From Anaerolineales bacterium (lineage in GTDB: Bacteria > Chloroflexota > Anaerolineae > Anaerolineales > UBA4823), in contig JAGVAD010000008.1 of NCBI GenBank assembly GCA_020060465.1, positions 33,048 to 97,047 of the forward strand: a DNA stretch of 64,000 bases, given 5' to 3'. Made by a program: the position numbers and the translations under genes. The notes under the pieces are model-generated. The model ran no database searches. It worked only from the letters and a program-made list of their open reading frames with translations, and had not been told where the DNA came from. Within the stretch, counting starts at the first letter, position 1. Every line of letters begins with the position of its first letter. Below are positions 15,975-25,792 of the stretch, piece after piece.

Positions 15975-18900
15975 ATGTCTAACCGTGTCCCAATTACTGG
16001 TAATCAAGCAAACAAAGCGCCCAGCAAGCGACGTGTAATGGTCGGCGCGATTGGTAAATGCGTCCATAATCTGGGCGTCGAAAATTTCGCTGATTGGATG
16101 CAAGATCTCAACGCTGGTTATGTTTCGGTGAAATTGGGTCCTGCTGTGCCCATTTGGGAAGTGATCAACAAGATCCGTGAGGCCCGCCCGGAAGTGGTGG
16201 GGGTATCCATGCGTCTGGGAGATTTACATGTAGATAAGCTGATCTCCGAATTCATCGAGGCTGCCACAAAGTATGGATTGCACCCGCGCGAGAGCGGCAT
16301 CCGCTATTCTTTTGGGGGTTTACGTCCAGCGGCTAACTTGGTGCGGGCAATGACCGGTATGCCTTTGGAGGAGGACCGCTTTGTGCGCGAGGACGAGAAA
16401 CATTATGATCTGGAAAAGGTGGCAGAGGAATATAAGAACAAGGAACACTTCCAGGGCTTTTTTGAATTGGTGGTGGATGATTTTGTCACCATGGAGGAAT
16501 TGGAAAGCTTTGCAATGCGCCGGCCTACACAACGTGCTCAGAAAGATGCCCCTTGGTCCGATTTGCTGGTAGAGCGCGTTCGTCAGGTGCGCGAGCGCGA
16601 AAATCGGCCAATTATTCGCGCCCATATCGGCATCGCTGCTGAGACCATCGAGCCAACCATCAAAGCCATTGAGAAGCTGGCAGACGCCGAAGCTTTTGAG
16701 ATCGTATCATTGGCGCCTGACCAAACCTCTCAAGAGATGCTGGCCAAGTTTATCCGAGGGGAAGAGGATCCTTCCAAATACCTGGCTGGTCAAGGCGGCG
16801 CTCCTATTCGCTCCGTGGAAGATCTGAAACGCCTAAAGGCTGCCACTCAACGCGGCAATTATCCCATGACACGCATTTATACTGGCACCGACGAGCTGCT
16901 AGCACTGGCGCGTTTGTGGGAAGAACATCTTAACATCTGTTTTCCGGCAGTGCCGATTTTCTTTTACAATGAACTAGATGGCCGCGGACCAATCAGCATC
17001 CGGGACTCGTTTGATGAACATTTCCGCACCATCGAATATTGGGCCCAGGTTGGCAAGCCGCTGGAGATTAACGACCCGCATCAATGGGGATTGCGATATG
17101 CCAGCGATGACATGCAAGTCACCGACCATGTGCTATGTGCTGTCATTGCACTCAAGAAGGGCATTCGAAACTACGTCATGCAGATGATGTTTGAATTGCC
17201 GCCAGAGATATCCGCTCTGGATGACCTGGCGAAGATGAAGGCCGCCTATGAGCTGGTCAGTCCGCTCACCCAGCGCTTCGACTTTCATATCCTGCGCCAG
17301 ACTCGCTCTGGATTGCCTGGCTTCCCGCCTAACCTGAACCAGGCAAAGGGTCATCTGGCGTTTGGCATTTATACACAACTCTATATGCAACCGGATATAT
17401 TGCACGTCGTTACGCACTCCGAGGCGCATCACGAGGCCAGCGCCGACGACATCATCGAATCGTGCGAGATCGTCAAGCAAGTTTGCTGGGATTTTGCCAA
17501 AGGCAATGTACCAAATATTTGGGCCGACCCTGCGATGAAAGCCCGCATCCATGAGCTTAAGCAAGGCGCCATGTACAATCTCGTGCATGCTGCTATCTTA
17601 GGTGGGTATAACGGACCGATCCGACCAGAGAATTTCGCAGAATGGGCTAAAGAACCAAAAGAGGACCCGGACAAGAACTATGAAACAATGCTCTTCAGTC
17701 TGATTGATGAAGCCAATTACCCAAGCGGCAACTGCGGGATGATTGCGGGCGATACTCTCGATCTGGCTTTACAAATCGGATTGTTCCAGGGGCCGCACAT
17801 CACTGTGGTTGATCGTCGTTACGAGATGGCTGGAGCATGCCGCACGAAGGTAGTCAACGGCATGTGCAGAATTGACGAGTGGAATGGCATCAAGGTTTAT
17901 TCTGAATTCGAAAGAGTTGATCTGGTACGGAAGACCTATCCCTGGTACTTTTATAAAGAGGTCAGCCGCGCGAATGAGGCGGTCTACATTGCCGATGATG
18001 CACAAGTAGAAGAGGTGGATGAAGAAAGTGTAGCTCACTTCCGCCGGCAACTTGGCATCACCGGCTTAGCCGATGAGAAGGTGCTGGTGGTGGACTTTGG
18101 CAGCACCTATACCAAGATTGGCATTTTCGATACGCGTGACGAGACATTCGAACTTGAATATGTGCCTACGACAGTAGAGGACCTGCGAATTGGGCTTGCT
18201 AACGGTTTGGGCGTGCTGGAGGCCTGTCGAGAGAGCAAGAATTGGGATCCATTATCCAGAAAGATGCGCGAGTTTGCGGTGCGCTTGCCATGCTCTAGCG
18301 CTAAAGGCGGCTTAAAGATGGTCACAGTAGCCTTAGTAAAGGAGGAATCTGGATTCGCTGCGGAACTCGCGGCCCTCACCGCCGGCGCCAAGCTGGTGGG
18401 CACGTACGATGGAGCGCTCAGTCCTGAACAGGCCCGTCATATTTATGAAGTAGATCAGCCTGAGATCATTCTGCTAGTGGGCGGTACCGATCAAGGCGGG
18501 GATACTAAGACCCAAATTCATAATGCACGCCTGCTAGCCAAGTATGCACGCCATGCCACCTACAGCGATTACGGCGTACCGGTTATTTATGCTGGCAACC
18601 AGGATATTCGTGATCGCATACACCACATCTTTAAATATCACAACATTGATATCCGCATCACACCCAATGTCATGCCGGAGATCAACGATTTTCGTATTGA
18701 AGTGGTCAACGAGGCCATCCGCGAGCTATTTCAAACGGTGATCATCCGTTCCAAAGGCTTCGATGTGGTCGAGGAATACATGGATGCGCCTTTCATTCCA
18801 ACCCCTCGGGCAGCTTTCCGCGGCATTAACCTGCTGGCCAACGGATACGGCAACGAGCCAGGAATTGGTAACATTATGGCTTTGGATATCGGCGGCGCTA

Positions 18901-19685
18901 CGACGGATTTCTATTCTAACGTCAATGACAATCCGCTATACGTTTTTCGCGGTGATGACGCGCGGCGTAAAATGAAACGCACCATCCTAAAAACGCCTAA
19001 TGTGCCGCTTATCTTCCGACGAGTGGAGGGCAAATACGGTTTAAGTTACAACGCCGAAAACCTCAAGGAGATTGAACGTTTCACCGATGGCAGTCTGGCT
19101 CATGATCTCAGCCGCTATCTGGAAAGCCGCTTCCCCGATGAGTTTGCTCCAGGCGAGGACCAATTCCGTCGTTTTATTGTACATCGAAATGGTAGCAACT
19201 GGCTTGACCTAGATGAATACTTGAGCTGGGTTAGCCAACATCCTCATCAAACACCCCAAACCCCGTTAGAGAATGCTGCCACGTCTTATCTGGCCAGCGA
19301 GATACTAGCCCTAGCCACCGGAAAGCACGTTGGTCATGTAGATGAAACTGAGACCTATTTCTTACAATACGGGGTAAATTATCTCGACCAGCCGGTTACG
19401 ATATTGCTCATCGGCGGCACTATTTATCACAAATGCCGCGATCGTGAACCCGGCTACCTGGAAGATTTAGGGGTCATCGCTGGCGGAGCGCTTTATAACC
19501 CTTCCGAACCCCATCTACTGCGTCCACAAGGCAAAGTACTGCTGGACGCCAAATACCTGGTGAGCGTTTTGGGTGGTCTTTACGGGCGGGTGGCGCCGGA
19601 GCAGGCCTTGCGCGTCATGAAGCGCGAATTAATCCCCATCGAATCCATCCAACAGCCGCATCTCGTGACAGCTACCCAACCATGA
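15975..19685 (+). CDS. cobalamin-binding-like / mutase-like / GlmL ATPase fusion
   Basis: 1236 residues, one uninterrupted frame behind a GGAGG. Residues ~20-160 resemble a B12-binding domain: GKCVHNLG at 27-34 matches GDxHxxG with Asp replaced by Cys29 but His31 and Gly34 kept, then VGVSMRLGD and SFGGLRP. Residues ~290-620 resemble glutamate-mutase-type E chains (TRIYTGTDELLALARLWEEH, FYNELDGRGP, PGFPPNLNQAKGHLAFG). Residues ~700-1230 are a GlmL/MutL ASKHA ATPase: VVDFGSTYTKIGIFD, LVGGTDQGG, ALDIGGATTDFYS, LLIGGTIYH. GlmL-like proteins are thought to service B12 mutases. It may be a mutase carrying its own reactivase, or a large reactivase for an enzyme encoded elsewhere. Substrate unknown. 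Confidence 0.78.
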   Translation: MSNRVPITGNQANKAPSKRRVMVGAIGKCVHNLGVENFADWMQDLNAGYVSVKLGPAVPIWEVINKIREARPEVVGVSMRLGDLHVDKLISEFIEAATKYGLHPRESGIRYSFGGLRPAANLVRAMTGMPLEEDRFVREDEKHYDLEKVAEEYKNKEHFQGFFELVVDDFVTMEELESFAMRRPTQRAQKDAPWSDLLVERVRQVRERENRPIIRAHIGIAAETIEPTIKAIEKLADAEAFEIVSLAPDQTSQEMLAKFIRGEEDPSKYLAGQGGAPIRSVEDLKRLKAATQRGNYPMTRIYTGTDELLALARLWEEHLNICFPAVPIFFYNELDGRGPISIRDSFDEHFRTIEYWAQVGKPLEINDPHQWGLRYASDDMQVTDHVLCAVIALKKGIRNYVMQMMFELPPEISALDDLAKMKAAYELVSPLTQRFDFHILRQTRSGLPGFPPNLNQAKGHLAFGIYTQLYMQPDILHVVTHSEAHHEASADDIIESCEIVKQVCWDFAKGNVPNIWADPAMKARIHELKQGAMYNLVHAAILGGYNGPIRPENFAEWAKEPKEDPDKNYETMLFSLIDEANYPSGNCGMIAGDTLDLALQIGLFQGPHITVVDRRYEMAGACRTKVVNGMCRIDEWNGIKVYSEFERVDLVRKTYPWYFYKEVSRANEAVYIADDAQVEEVDEESVAHFRRQLGITGLADEKVLVVDFGSTYTKIGIFDTRDETFELEYVPTTVEDLRIGLANGLGVLEACRESKNWDPLSRKMREFAVRLPCSSAKGGLKMVTVALVKEESGFAAELAALTAGAKLVGTYDGALSPEQARHIYEVDQPEIILLVGGTDQGGDTKTQIHNARLLAKYARHATYSDYGVPVIYAGNQDIRDRIHHIFKYHNIDIRITPNVMPEINDFRIEVVNEAIRELFQTVIIRSKGFDVVEEYMDAPFIPTPRAAFRGINLLANGYGNEPGIGNIMALDIGGATTDFYSNVNDNPLYVFRGDDARRKMKRTILKTPNVPLIFRRVEGKYGLSYNAENLKEIERFTDGSLAHDLSRYLESRFPDEFAPGEDQFRRFIVHRNGSNWLDLDEYLSWVSQHPHQTPQTPLENAATSYLASEILALATGKHVGHVDETETYFLQYGVNYLDQPVTILLIGGTIYHKCRDREPGYLEDLGVIAGGALYNPSEPHLLRPQGKVLLDAKYLVSVLGGLYGRVAPEQALRVMKRELIPIESIQQPHLVTATQP

Positions 19686-19849
19686 TTGCCATGCAAAATG
19701 GACTGTGATAGGCCTGTCCAGTTGTGGATCGTGGAAGAGCAACGAGAAGAAAGGAGAGATAAAGAAAAAGAACATAATCCCTGGGTAACACAGCCATCGG
19801 CAAAGCGCTAAAGTCTGTTAATCAGTCAGGTCTAAAGGAGGAACACGCC

Positions 19850-21562
19850 ATGAAGTTTAAATTCTTATTCGTCTCGGTGGTGCTTTTCAGCATGATCTTA
19901 TCCGCTTGTGGAGGCGCTCCGCCAGGCGCCCAGGTGACTGCGGAGGAAAAAATCGTGCGAGAGACTGTAGTGGTCAAGGAGACGATCGTAGTAACCCAAG
20001 AGTTGGAGAAAATCGTCACACCAACAGCCGCACCCAAACGGCAGACGATCATTGTTGCTTTATCTCAGGCTCCCACTTCGCTTGATCCAGCGGATCATCG
20101 CAGTCGGATTTCGGAGACTGTGATCCGCAATATGTTCGATGGGCTGGTCACTCGCGATAACGTCAGCGGCGTGCACCTGGAGTTGGCCGAGGAGATAAAC
20201 TGGGTAGATGATCGGACTCTGGAAGTTAAGCTTCGTCAGGGGGTAAAATTCCATGACGGGAGCGAGATGACCGCAGATGATGTTGTCTTCACATTCGATC
20301 GCATCATCCAGGAGAACAAGATCGAGTACCCTGAGCTGCATACTTCGCCGCGCAAAGGGCTGATCGCGCCGCTCGAATCCATTGAAAAGACCGGCAACTA
20401 CACAGTGGTGATGCACTTCAGCGGGCCTTGGCCTCCAGCGTTGCAACTCCTCGTTCATCAGCAAATTGTACCCAAGAAATACCTGGAAGAAGTCGGGACA
20501 GAGGGCTTTATCGCCCATCCCATTGGAACTGGCCCATTCAAGTTTGTCTCTGCTCAACCCGGCTTTGAAGAGGTGGTGATGGAGCGCTGGGAAGACTATT
20601 ACGGAGGCGCGCCAGATCTGGAGCCTGTAGGGCCAGCATGCGTAGAGGGCGCCATCTTTCGAGTCATCCCAGAGGCTTCCACTCGCGTGGCGGCCCTGCT
20701 GGCTGGCGAGGTGGACATCATTCAAGCTGTGCCTTCCGAGCTAATTGATACGCTCATGCAAACACCTGGCATCCAGGTTAAGACTGCTCCAGGGACACAA
20801 CCCAAATGGATCGAGCTAAACGTCAACAAGGCGCCTTTCGACGATGTGCGTGTGCGACAAGCATTAAACTACGCAGTTGACAAACAGCTCATCATAGATG
20901 AGATTTATGGCGGACGTGCGGTTGCTTTGCCCGGTCCTCTTTCTCCCTTCAATAACTTCGTCAATAAAAACCTGTCTCCTTATCCTTATGATCCGGATAA
21001 AGCGCTATCCTTGTTGGAGGAAGCTGGCTGGACCGATTCCAACGGAGATGGGTTGCTAGATAAGGGTGGAAGCTCATTTTCCTTCACTATTGACACTCTC
21101 GAGGAGTTCCGTGCCCTGGCTGAAGCAATAGCCGAAATGTTCCGCGCTATTGGCATTGATGCAAGTGTGCGCTTCTGGGAGTATAGCGTAGTGAGACCTC
21201 AGCTTCTGGCAGGGGAACGGATGGCTTACCTGGACGATTGGGGCGATTCAGCCTTCGATCCGGTGGGCCATTTTGAGGCCAAATGGCACGGATATGTGGA
21301 TGGTTCTCCTTATGGGCGTGGCAATTTCTCCACCTACAATAATGCACGTGTCAACGAGCTGATCGTGATGGGCGAGACCACCGCAGATCCGGCAGAGCGC
21401 CAGAAGATCTACGATGAAGCGCAGCAAATCGTTTATGATGAGGCGCCGGCTGTATTCCTGGTTGTGCCCGATGAAGCTGAAGCTGCTTTAGCATGGGTAA
21501 CAAACTGGTCACCGGCATCCGATAGCCGCATCAACCTGCACGACGTTTGTCTGACACCATAG
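19850..21562 (+). CDS. ABC transporter substrate-binding lipoprotein (SBP family 5)
   Basis: 570 residues. Signal peptide with lipobox LSACGG (Cys near residue 20), a charged linker, then the peptide/opine/nickel-type binding fold: QAPTSLDPADHRSR, LRQGVKFHDGSEMTADDVVFTFDRI, IGTGPFKF, VRQALNYAVDKQ. The mature protein would be anchored outside the membrane and deliver ligand to the permease pair that follows. AAAGGAGG precedes the ATG. A strong hairpin lies just after the stop. The family carries di/oligopeptides, opines and related amides; the neighbouring opine-dehydrogenase and C45 hydrolase genes favour an acylated or conjugated amino acid. Confidence 0.92.
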   Translation: MKFKFLFVSVVLFSMILSACGGAPPGAQVTAEEKIVRETVVVKETIVVTQELEKIVTPTAAPKRQTIIVALSQAPTSLDPADHRSRISETVIRNMFDGLVTRDNVSGVHLELAEEINWVDDRTLEVKLRQGVKFHDGSEMTADDVVFTFDRIIQENKIEYPELHTSPRKGLIAPLESIEKTGNYTVVMHFSGPWPPALQLLVHQQIVPKKYLEEVGTEGFIAHPIGTGPFKFVSAQPGFEEVVMERWEDYYGGAPDLEPVGPACVEGAIFRVIPEASTRVAALLAGEVDIIQAVPSELIDTLMQTPGIQVKTAPGTQPKWIELNVNKAPFDDVRVRQALNYAVDKQLIIDEIYGGRAVALPGPLSPFNNFVNKNLSPYPYDPDKALSLLEEAGWTDSNGDGLLDKGGSSFSFTIDTLEEFRALAEAIAEMFRAIGIDASVRFWEYSVVRPQLLAGERMAYLDDWGDSAFDPVGHFEAKWHGYVDGSPYGRGNFSTYNNARVNELIVMGETTADPAERQKIYDEAQQIVYDEAPAVFLVVPDEAEAALAWVTNWSPASDSRINLHDVCLTP

Positions 21563-21574
21563 TAGAACCCGACC

Positions 21575-21607
21575 AAGTAGTGCGGACGTCTGATGTCCGC
21601 ACTACTT
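21575..21607 (+). terminator. strong hairpin inside the transporter operon
   Basis: A perfect 13-base-pair stem (AAGTAGTGCGGAC with its complement) and a 7-base loop lie between the binding-protein and permease genes. No long T run follows. It may be a partial terminator or a 3'-end stabiliser that lets the binding protein be made in excess over the membrane parts, a common arrangement in ABC importers. Confidence 0.6.
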
Positions 21608-21658
21608 TCCCCATCGGGTGGCAAACCATCATAATGATGATGAGGAGAGCTAGGAACT

Positions 21659-22669
21659 GTGAGAGTCGTTAAAATCCTGGAACGTCTATTGGCTACGATT
21701 CCCATTATGTTTGGTGTTGCCATTATCGTTTTCTTTTTCATGCGCCTCACCCCAGGCGACCCTGTTGACATTATGATGGGTCAAGGCGGAGCGGTATCCA
21801 CCGGAGAGATAGAGCGGTTACGGGAAGAATTCAACTTGGATAAGCCGCTGCTTGTGCAACTCTGGCTATTTTTGAAAGACGCGCTGCGCGGCGACTTGGG
21901 ATATTCTTATATTCTAAAACGCCCCGTGACCACATTGATTGCAGAACGCTTGCCGGCCACCATCGAATTAGCATTAGGTGCGCTGTTGGTCAGTCTACTG
22001 TTCTCCATACCTGTTGGGATTCTCTCGGCGGTGCGCCAAAACTCACTACTCGACCGATTGACCATGGCAAGCTCTTTTTTGGGGATTTCCATGCCGGGTT
22101 TCTGGCTGGGGATCATCTTGATCTTGCTATTTTCCGTAAGGTGGGGCTGGCTCCCTGTACAAGGTCGTATAAGCGCTGATCTCAAACTTCAGCAGGTCAC
22201 CGGTTTCTTTGTTTTGGACAGCTTGTTGACTGGCAACCGGCAAGCCCTGATAAGTAGCCTGAGGCACCTTGTGCTTCCCTCGATTACATTAGGGGCACCG
22301 GTAGCAGCAGTGGTTGCGCGTGTTCTGCGTTCAAGTATGTTGGAGACATTACGCTCTGATTATGTCATGCTGGCGCGCAGCAAAGGCGCCCACGAATGGA
22401 ACGTAGTGCTCAAACACGCCCTGCGCAATGCACTTATTCCCACTGTGACTGTAGTCGGATTGCAGGTCGGTATTCTCCTGGGCGGCAATATGATCATCGA
22501 AGCAGTTTTCGGTTGGCCTGGCCTGGGTAGAATGGTCGTGGATGCCATCTTCAACCGCGACTTTCCCCTCATCCAGGGATCGGTTATGGTTTATGCTTTC
22601 ACGTTTGTCATAGCCAACCTGGCGGTGGATGTGATGTACACTTACCTTAATCCAAAAGTCTCGCTGTAG
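21659..22669 (+). CDS. ABC transporter permease (DppB/OppB type)
   Basis: 336 residues, GTG start with AGGAG upstream. First inner-membrane permease of a peptide-type importer, about six membrane spans. N-terminal RLTPGDPVDIMMGQ and the cytoplasmic EAA-type loop (LRSDYVMLARSKGAHEWNVVLKHALRNALIP, split here for length: LRSDYVMLARSKGA, then VVLKHALRNALIP) are diagnostic. The C-terminal WPGLGRMVVDAI is also typical. It pairs with the next gene product. Length is normal. Confidence 0.93.
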   Translation: MRVVKILERLLATIPIMFGVAIIVFFFMRLTPGDPVDIMMGQGGAVSTGEIERLREEFNLDKPLLVQLWLFLKDALRGDLGYSYILKRPVTTLIAERLPATIELALGALLVSLLFSIPVGILSAVRQNSLLDRLTMASSFLGISMPGFWLGIILILLFSVRWGWLPVQGRISADLKLQQVTGFFVLDSLLTGNRQALISSLRHLVLPSITLGAPVAAVVARVLRSSMLETLRSDYVMLARSKGAHEWNVVLKHALRNALIPTVTVVGLQVGILLGGNMIIEAVFGWPGLGRMVVDAIFNRDFPLIQGSVMVYAFTFVIANLAVDVMYTYLNPKVSL

Positions 22670-22692
22670 CTACAGGAGTGTGGTTACTAAAA

Positions 22693-23631
22693 ATGGAAAT
22701 TGCACCCGATGTTCGAACATTGCTAGACCGGCAGTTTTACTTGCTACGCATCCGCCTGAGCATCTGGTGGGCTAATTTTGTTCAATTTCTTAATGAACTG
22801 CGCCAGCATCCACTTGCATTGGGAGGCGGCATTATCATCTTAGTTTATATCTTTTGCGCGCTATTTGCCGAACAAATCACCGTACAATCAGCTTTTCGCG
22901 GCAACCTGCGTATGCGGCTACAACCTCCAGCTTGGCTGGAAGGCGGCAGTTGGGAATTTCCCCTGGGCACGGATGCTCAGGGGCGTGATATTCTCACCCG
23001 CGTGATCTTTGGCGCACGCGTCTCGTTGATGGTTGGGGGACTCACGGTAGGTATATCTATCCTGATTGGCGTTATGCTAGGAACCCTGGCAGGTTATTTT
23101 CGCGGCAAGCTAGACAGTCTGATCTCGCGCTTCGCCGACCTTCTGCTGGCTTTTCCGTTCCTGATATTCGCCATTGGCGTGATGGCCTTTCTGGGTCCAG
23201 GGTTCACGAATATGATCCTTGCTCTTACCTTTAAAGGGTGGGTAGAGTTCTTCCGTCTGGTACGAGGCGAGATGATGGCTGAGAAGAGCAAGGAGTATGT
23301 AGAGGCAGCGCGCGCAACCGGTCAAAGCCATTTTGCAATCATCGTACGCGAGATCCTGCCCAACATCATTCACTCTGTGTTCGTACTTGGCACACTGCGC
23401 ATGGGATATATGATAATCACTGAAGCCAGTCTGAGCTTTTTAGGGCTGGGCGTTCCTCCTAGCTTACCTGCCTGGGGCTCTATGGTTGCTGCGGGTCGCG
23501 ACTATATGTTGGTCGCTTGGTGGGTTTCCACAATACCCGGGGTAGCATTGCTGATCCTGGTGCTGGCAATTAACTTATTTGGGGAAGGTTTGCGGGACAT
23601 CCTGGACCCTCGCCTAAAAGTAGAAGGATAA
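22693..23631 (+). CDS. ABC transporter permease (DppC/OppC type)
   Basis: Second permease, 312 residues from ATG 22693; an in-frame GTG at 22678 would add five residues but overlaps the only AGGAG, leaving no spacer. Seen: N-terminal membrane span, LGTDAQGRDILTRVIFGARVS (split: LGTDAQGRDIL, TRVIFGARVS), the EAA loop with KEYVEAARATGQSHF and REILPNI, and a C-terminal FGEGLRDILDPRLK. All are typical of DppC/OppC. It forms the heterodimeric channel with the upstream permease. Confidence 0.92.
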   Translation: MEIAPDVRTLLDRQFYLLRIRLSIWWANFVQFLNELRQHPLALGGGIIILVYIFCALFAEQITVQSAFRGNLRMRLQPPAWLEGGSWEFPLGTDAQGRDILTRVIFGARVSLMVGGLTVGISILIGVMLGTLAGYFRGKLDSLISRFADLLLAFPFLIFAIGVMAFLGPGFTNMILALTFKGWVEFFRLVRGEMMAEKSKEYVEAARATGQSHFAIIVREILPNIIHSVFVLGTLRMGYMIITEASLSFLGLGVPPSLPAWGSMVAAGRDYMLVAWWVSTIPGVALLILVLAINLFGEGLRDILDPRLKVEG

Positions 23632-23654
23632 TTCAAACTAGCGGAAGGTTTACA

Positions 23655-24707
23655 TTGAGCGGAACCGAATTATTAGAAATACGCCAGCTGACGACTGTGT
23701 TTCCCACCCGGAGAGGGGAGGTGCGCGCGGTAGATGGAGTAAATCTTAGATTGAAGCCAGGGCAACTGCTGGGGCTGGTGGGCGAATCGGGCTGCGGTAA
23801 GAGCACGGTGTTGCTCTCTATTCTACGATTGATCCGTCAACCAGGGCAGATCGTCCAGGGTGAAATATTATTTCGTGGTCGCGATTTGCGAAAACAATCG
23901 GGCAAAGCCATGCGCGCGATACGCGGCAAAGACATTGCCATGATTTTTCAAGATCCACTCTCCACACTAAATCCGGTGTTCGTAGTGGGGGAACAAATCC
24001 GCGAAGCGTTGCGCATACATCATATTGTATCTGGACCGCGCTGGCCCTGGCCGCTGGATATTGCTGTGCGCCAGAATGAGAAAAAACGAGTCTTGAAGAT
24101 CATGGAAGACGTTGGGATTCCTTCACCAATGGATCGCTACGCCGCCTATCCTCACCAATTCTCTGGAGGCATGCAGCAACGCGCGCTAATCGCCATGGCG
24201 TTGATCTGCGGACCATCTATACTCCTGGCCGATGAACCCACCACTGCCTTAGATGTAACCATCCAGGCACAGATCATGGACCTGATGCGCCAGATTAATC
24301 AATCGCATGGCACGGCGATCATTCTAGTAACGCATGACTTAGGGCTAGCCGCTGAATTCTGCGACACGATTGCTGTGATGTACGCCGGACGTATTGTCGA
24401 GCAGGGCAGTGTTGACCAGATCGTGACCGACCCCCAGCACCCTTACACGGAAGGGTTGCTGGCTTGTCGGCCGCGCATCCAACAACGAGAACAACGAGTT
24501 CAACCCATCCCAGGCAACGTTCCCGACCTGGCAGCATTGCCGGTGGGGTGCGCGTTTGCGCCACGCTGTAAATACGCTCGCGAGCTATGTGCTCAAGTCT
24601 CTATACCGATGTTTTCTGTCGAGGATGGCCGTTTCAGCCGCTGTTTACGACATACGGATTTCAGAATTGAACCCCATTTGGGTTGGGATGAAATTGTGAG
24701 GCTCTAA
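23655..24707 (+). CDS. ABC transporter ATP-binding protein (DppD/OppD type)
   Basis: 350 residues, TTG start with GGAAGG upstream. Complete nucleotide-binding domain: Walker A GESGCGKS (near residue 41), signature FSGGMQQR, Walker [12 protein letters not shown] and switch His in LVTHDLG. The C-terminal oligopeptide-transporter extension with Cys residues ([14 protein letters not shown]) is typical of this subclass and can bind an iron-sulfur cluster in relatives. The stop overlaps the next start (TAATG), indicating translational coupling. Confidence 0.93.
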   Translation: MSGTELLEIRQLTTVFPTRRGEVRAVDGVNLRLKPGQLLGLVGESGCGKSTVLLSILRLIRQPGQIVQGEILFRGRDLRKQSGKAMRAIRGKDIAMIFQDPLSTLNPVFVVGEQIREALRIHHIVSGPRWPWPLDIAVRQNEKKRVLKIMEDVGIPSPMDRYAAYPHQFSGGMQQRALIAMALICGPSILLADEPTTALDVTIQAQIMDLMRQINQSHGTAIILVTHDLGLAAEFCDTIAVMYAGRIVEQGSVDQIVTDPQHPYTEGLLACRPRIQQREQRVQPIPGNVPDLAALPVGCAFAPRCKYARELCAQVSIPMFSVEDGRFSRCLRHTDFRIEPHLGWDEIVRL

Positions 24708-25792
24708 TGTCAGAGCTCAGGGCGATGGAAACACTACAGCCATTGTTTGAGTGTCGCGAAGTTTACAAGCACTTCCTTGTCCGGTCCAGCTTACTGGCCA
24801 GATATTTGGCTGGCGCACAGGAGAAAGTCGTCCGTGCAGTGGATGGAGTTGATCTAAAGATTTGGTCTGGGGAAACTCTAGGGTTGGTAGGAGAGAGCGG
24901 CTGTGGGAAAACCACTCTGGGGAGACTTTTGGCGCGCCTATATGAGCCCACTCGCGGCGAAATCTATTATATGGGCCAACCTGTAGCTGACAAAGTCGTT
25001 ATTAATCAACAGAATGGCAAAAAGGCTCAGGTCAACTTTCATCGGATTGCTCAAATTATTTTCCAGAATCCCTACTCTTCCCTGAACCCCCGCAAAACAG
25101 TGCGCGAGATCATCGGCGTAACGTTGCAACGGCGCGGTCTTAACGATCCCCTGGAACGGGAAGAGGAGACAATGCAATTGCTGCGCCGCGTTGGTTTGAG
25201 CCAACGACATATTGACTCATACCCGCATCAATTTTCCGGCGGTCAACGTCAGCGCATTGGCATCGCCCGCGCTCTGGCTATGCGGCCTCGCTTCATCGTG
25301 GCCGATGAACCAGTCTCATCGTTGGATGTTTCCATTCAAGCCCAGGTCATCAATTTATTGAAGGAATTGCAGGCGGAATATCACCTCACTTATATGTTTA
25401 TTTCGCACGACTTGAGCGTGATCTATTACATCAGCAACCGTGTAGCAGTGATGTACCTGGGGCATATTGTCGAGCAAGGAGATACCGACCAGCTTTTTAA
25501 TAACCCTTTGCATCCCTATACAAAGGCATTGCTAGCAGCCATTCCCCGTGTACGCAAAGAGGTACGCCGTCAACGCATTATCCTGCCTGGCGGGGTGCCC
25601 AGCCCGATTAACCCGCCTGCGGGCTGTCCATTTCACCCACGCTGTTTCGCAAAAGTGGGGAAGATTTGCGAGCAACAATACCCGCCCTTCTTCGAGATTG
25701 ACAACCAGATGGTTGCGTGTTGGATCTACCAGAACAAGACGCCGAGCGTTACTACTGCGTCAAAAACCGAACAAGGAGAGAACAACCTTTGA
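24707..25792 (+). CDS. ABC transporter ATP-binding protein (DppF/OppF type)
   Basis: 361 residues. Second ATPase of the importer: Walker [10 protein letters not shown], signature FSGGQRQR, Walker [12 protein letters not shown], switch ISHDLS, and C-terminal [15 protein letters not shown]. The N-terminus has a longer loop before Walker A, as in OppF. It would form the ATPase heterodimer with the preceding product and power uptake. The stop TGA overlaps the TTG start of the next gene. Confidence 0.93.
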   Translation: MSELRAMETLQPLFECREVYKHFLVRSSLLARYLAGAQEKVVRAVDGVDLKIWSGETLGLVGESGCGKTTLGRLLARLYEPTRGEIYYMGQPVADKVVINQQNGKKAQVNFHRIAQIIFQNPYSSLNPRKTVREIIGVTLQRRGLNDPLEREEETMQLLRRVGLSQRHIDSYPHQFSGGQRQRIGIARALAMRPRFIVADEPVSSLDVSIQAQVINLLKELQAEYHLTYMFISHDLSVIYYISNRVAVMYLGHIVEQGDTDQLFNNPLHPYTKALLAAIPRVRKEVRRQRIILPGGVPSPINPPAGCPFHPRCFAKVGKICEQQYPPFFEIDNQMVACWIYQNKTPSVTTASKTEQGENNL

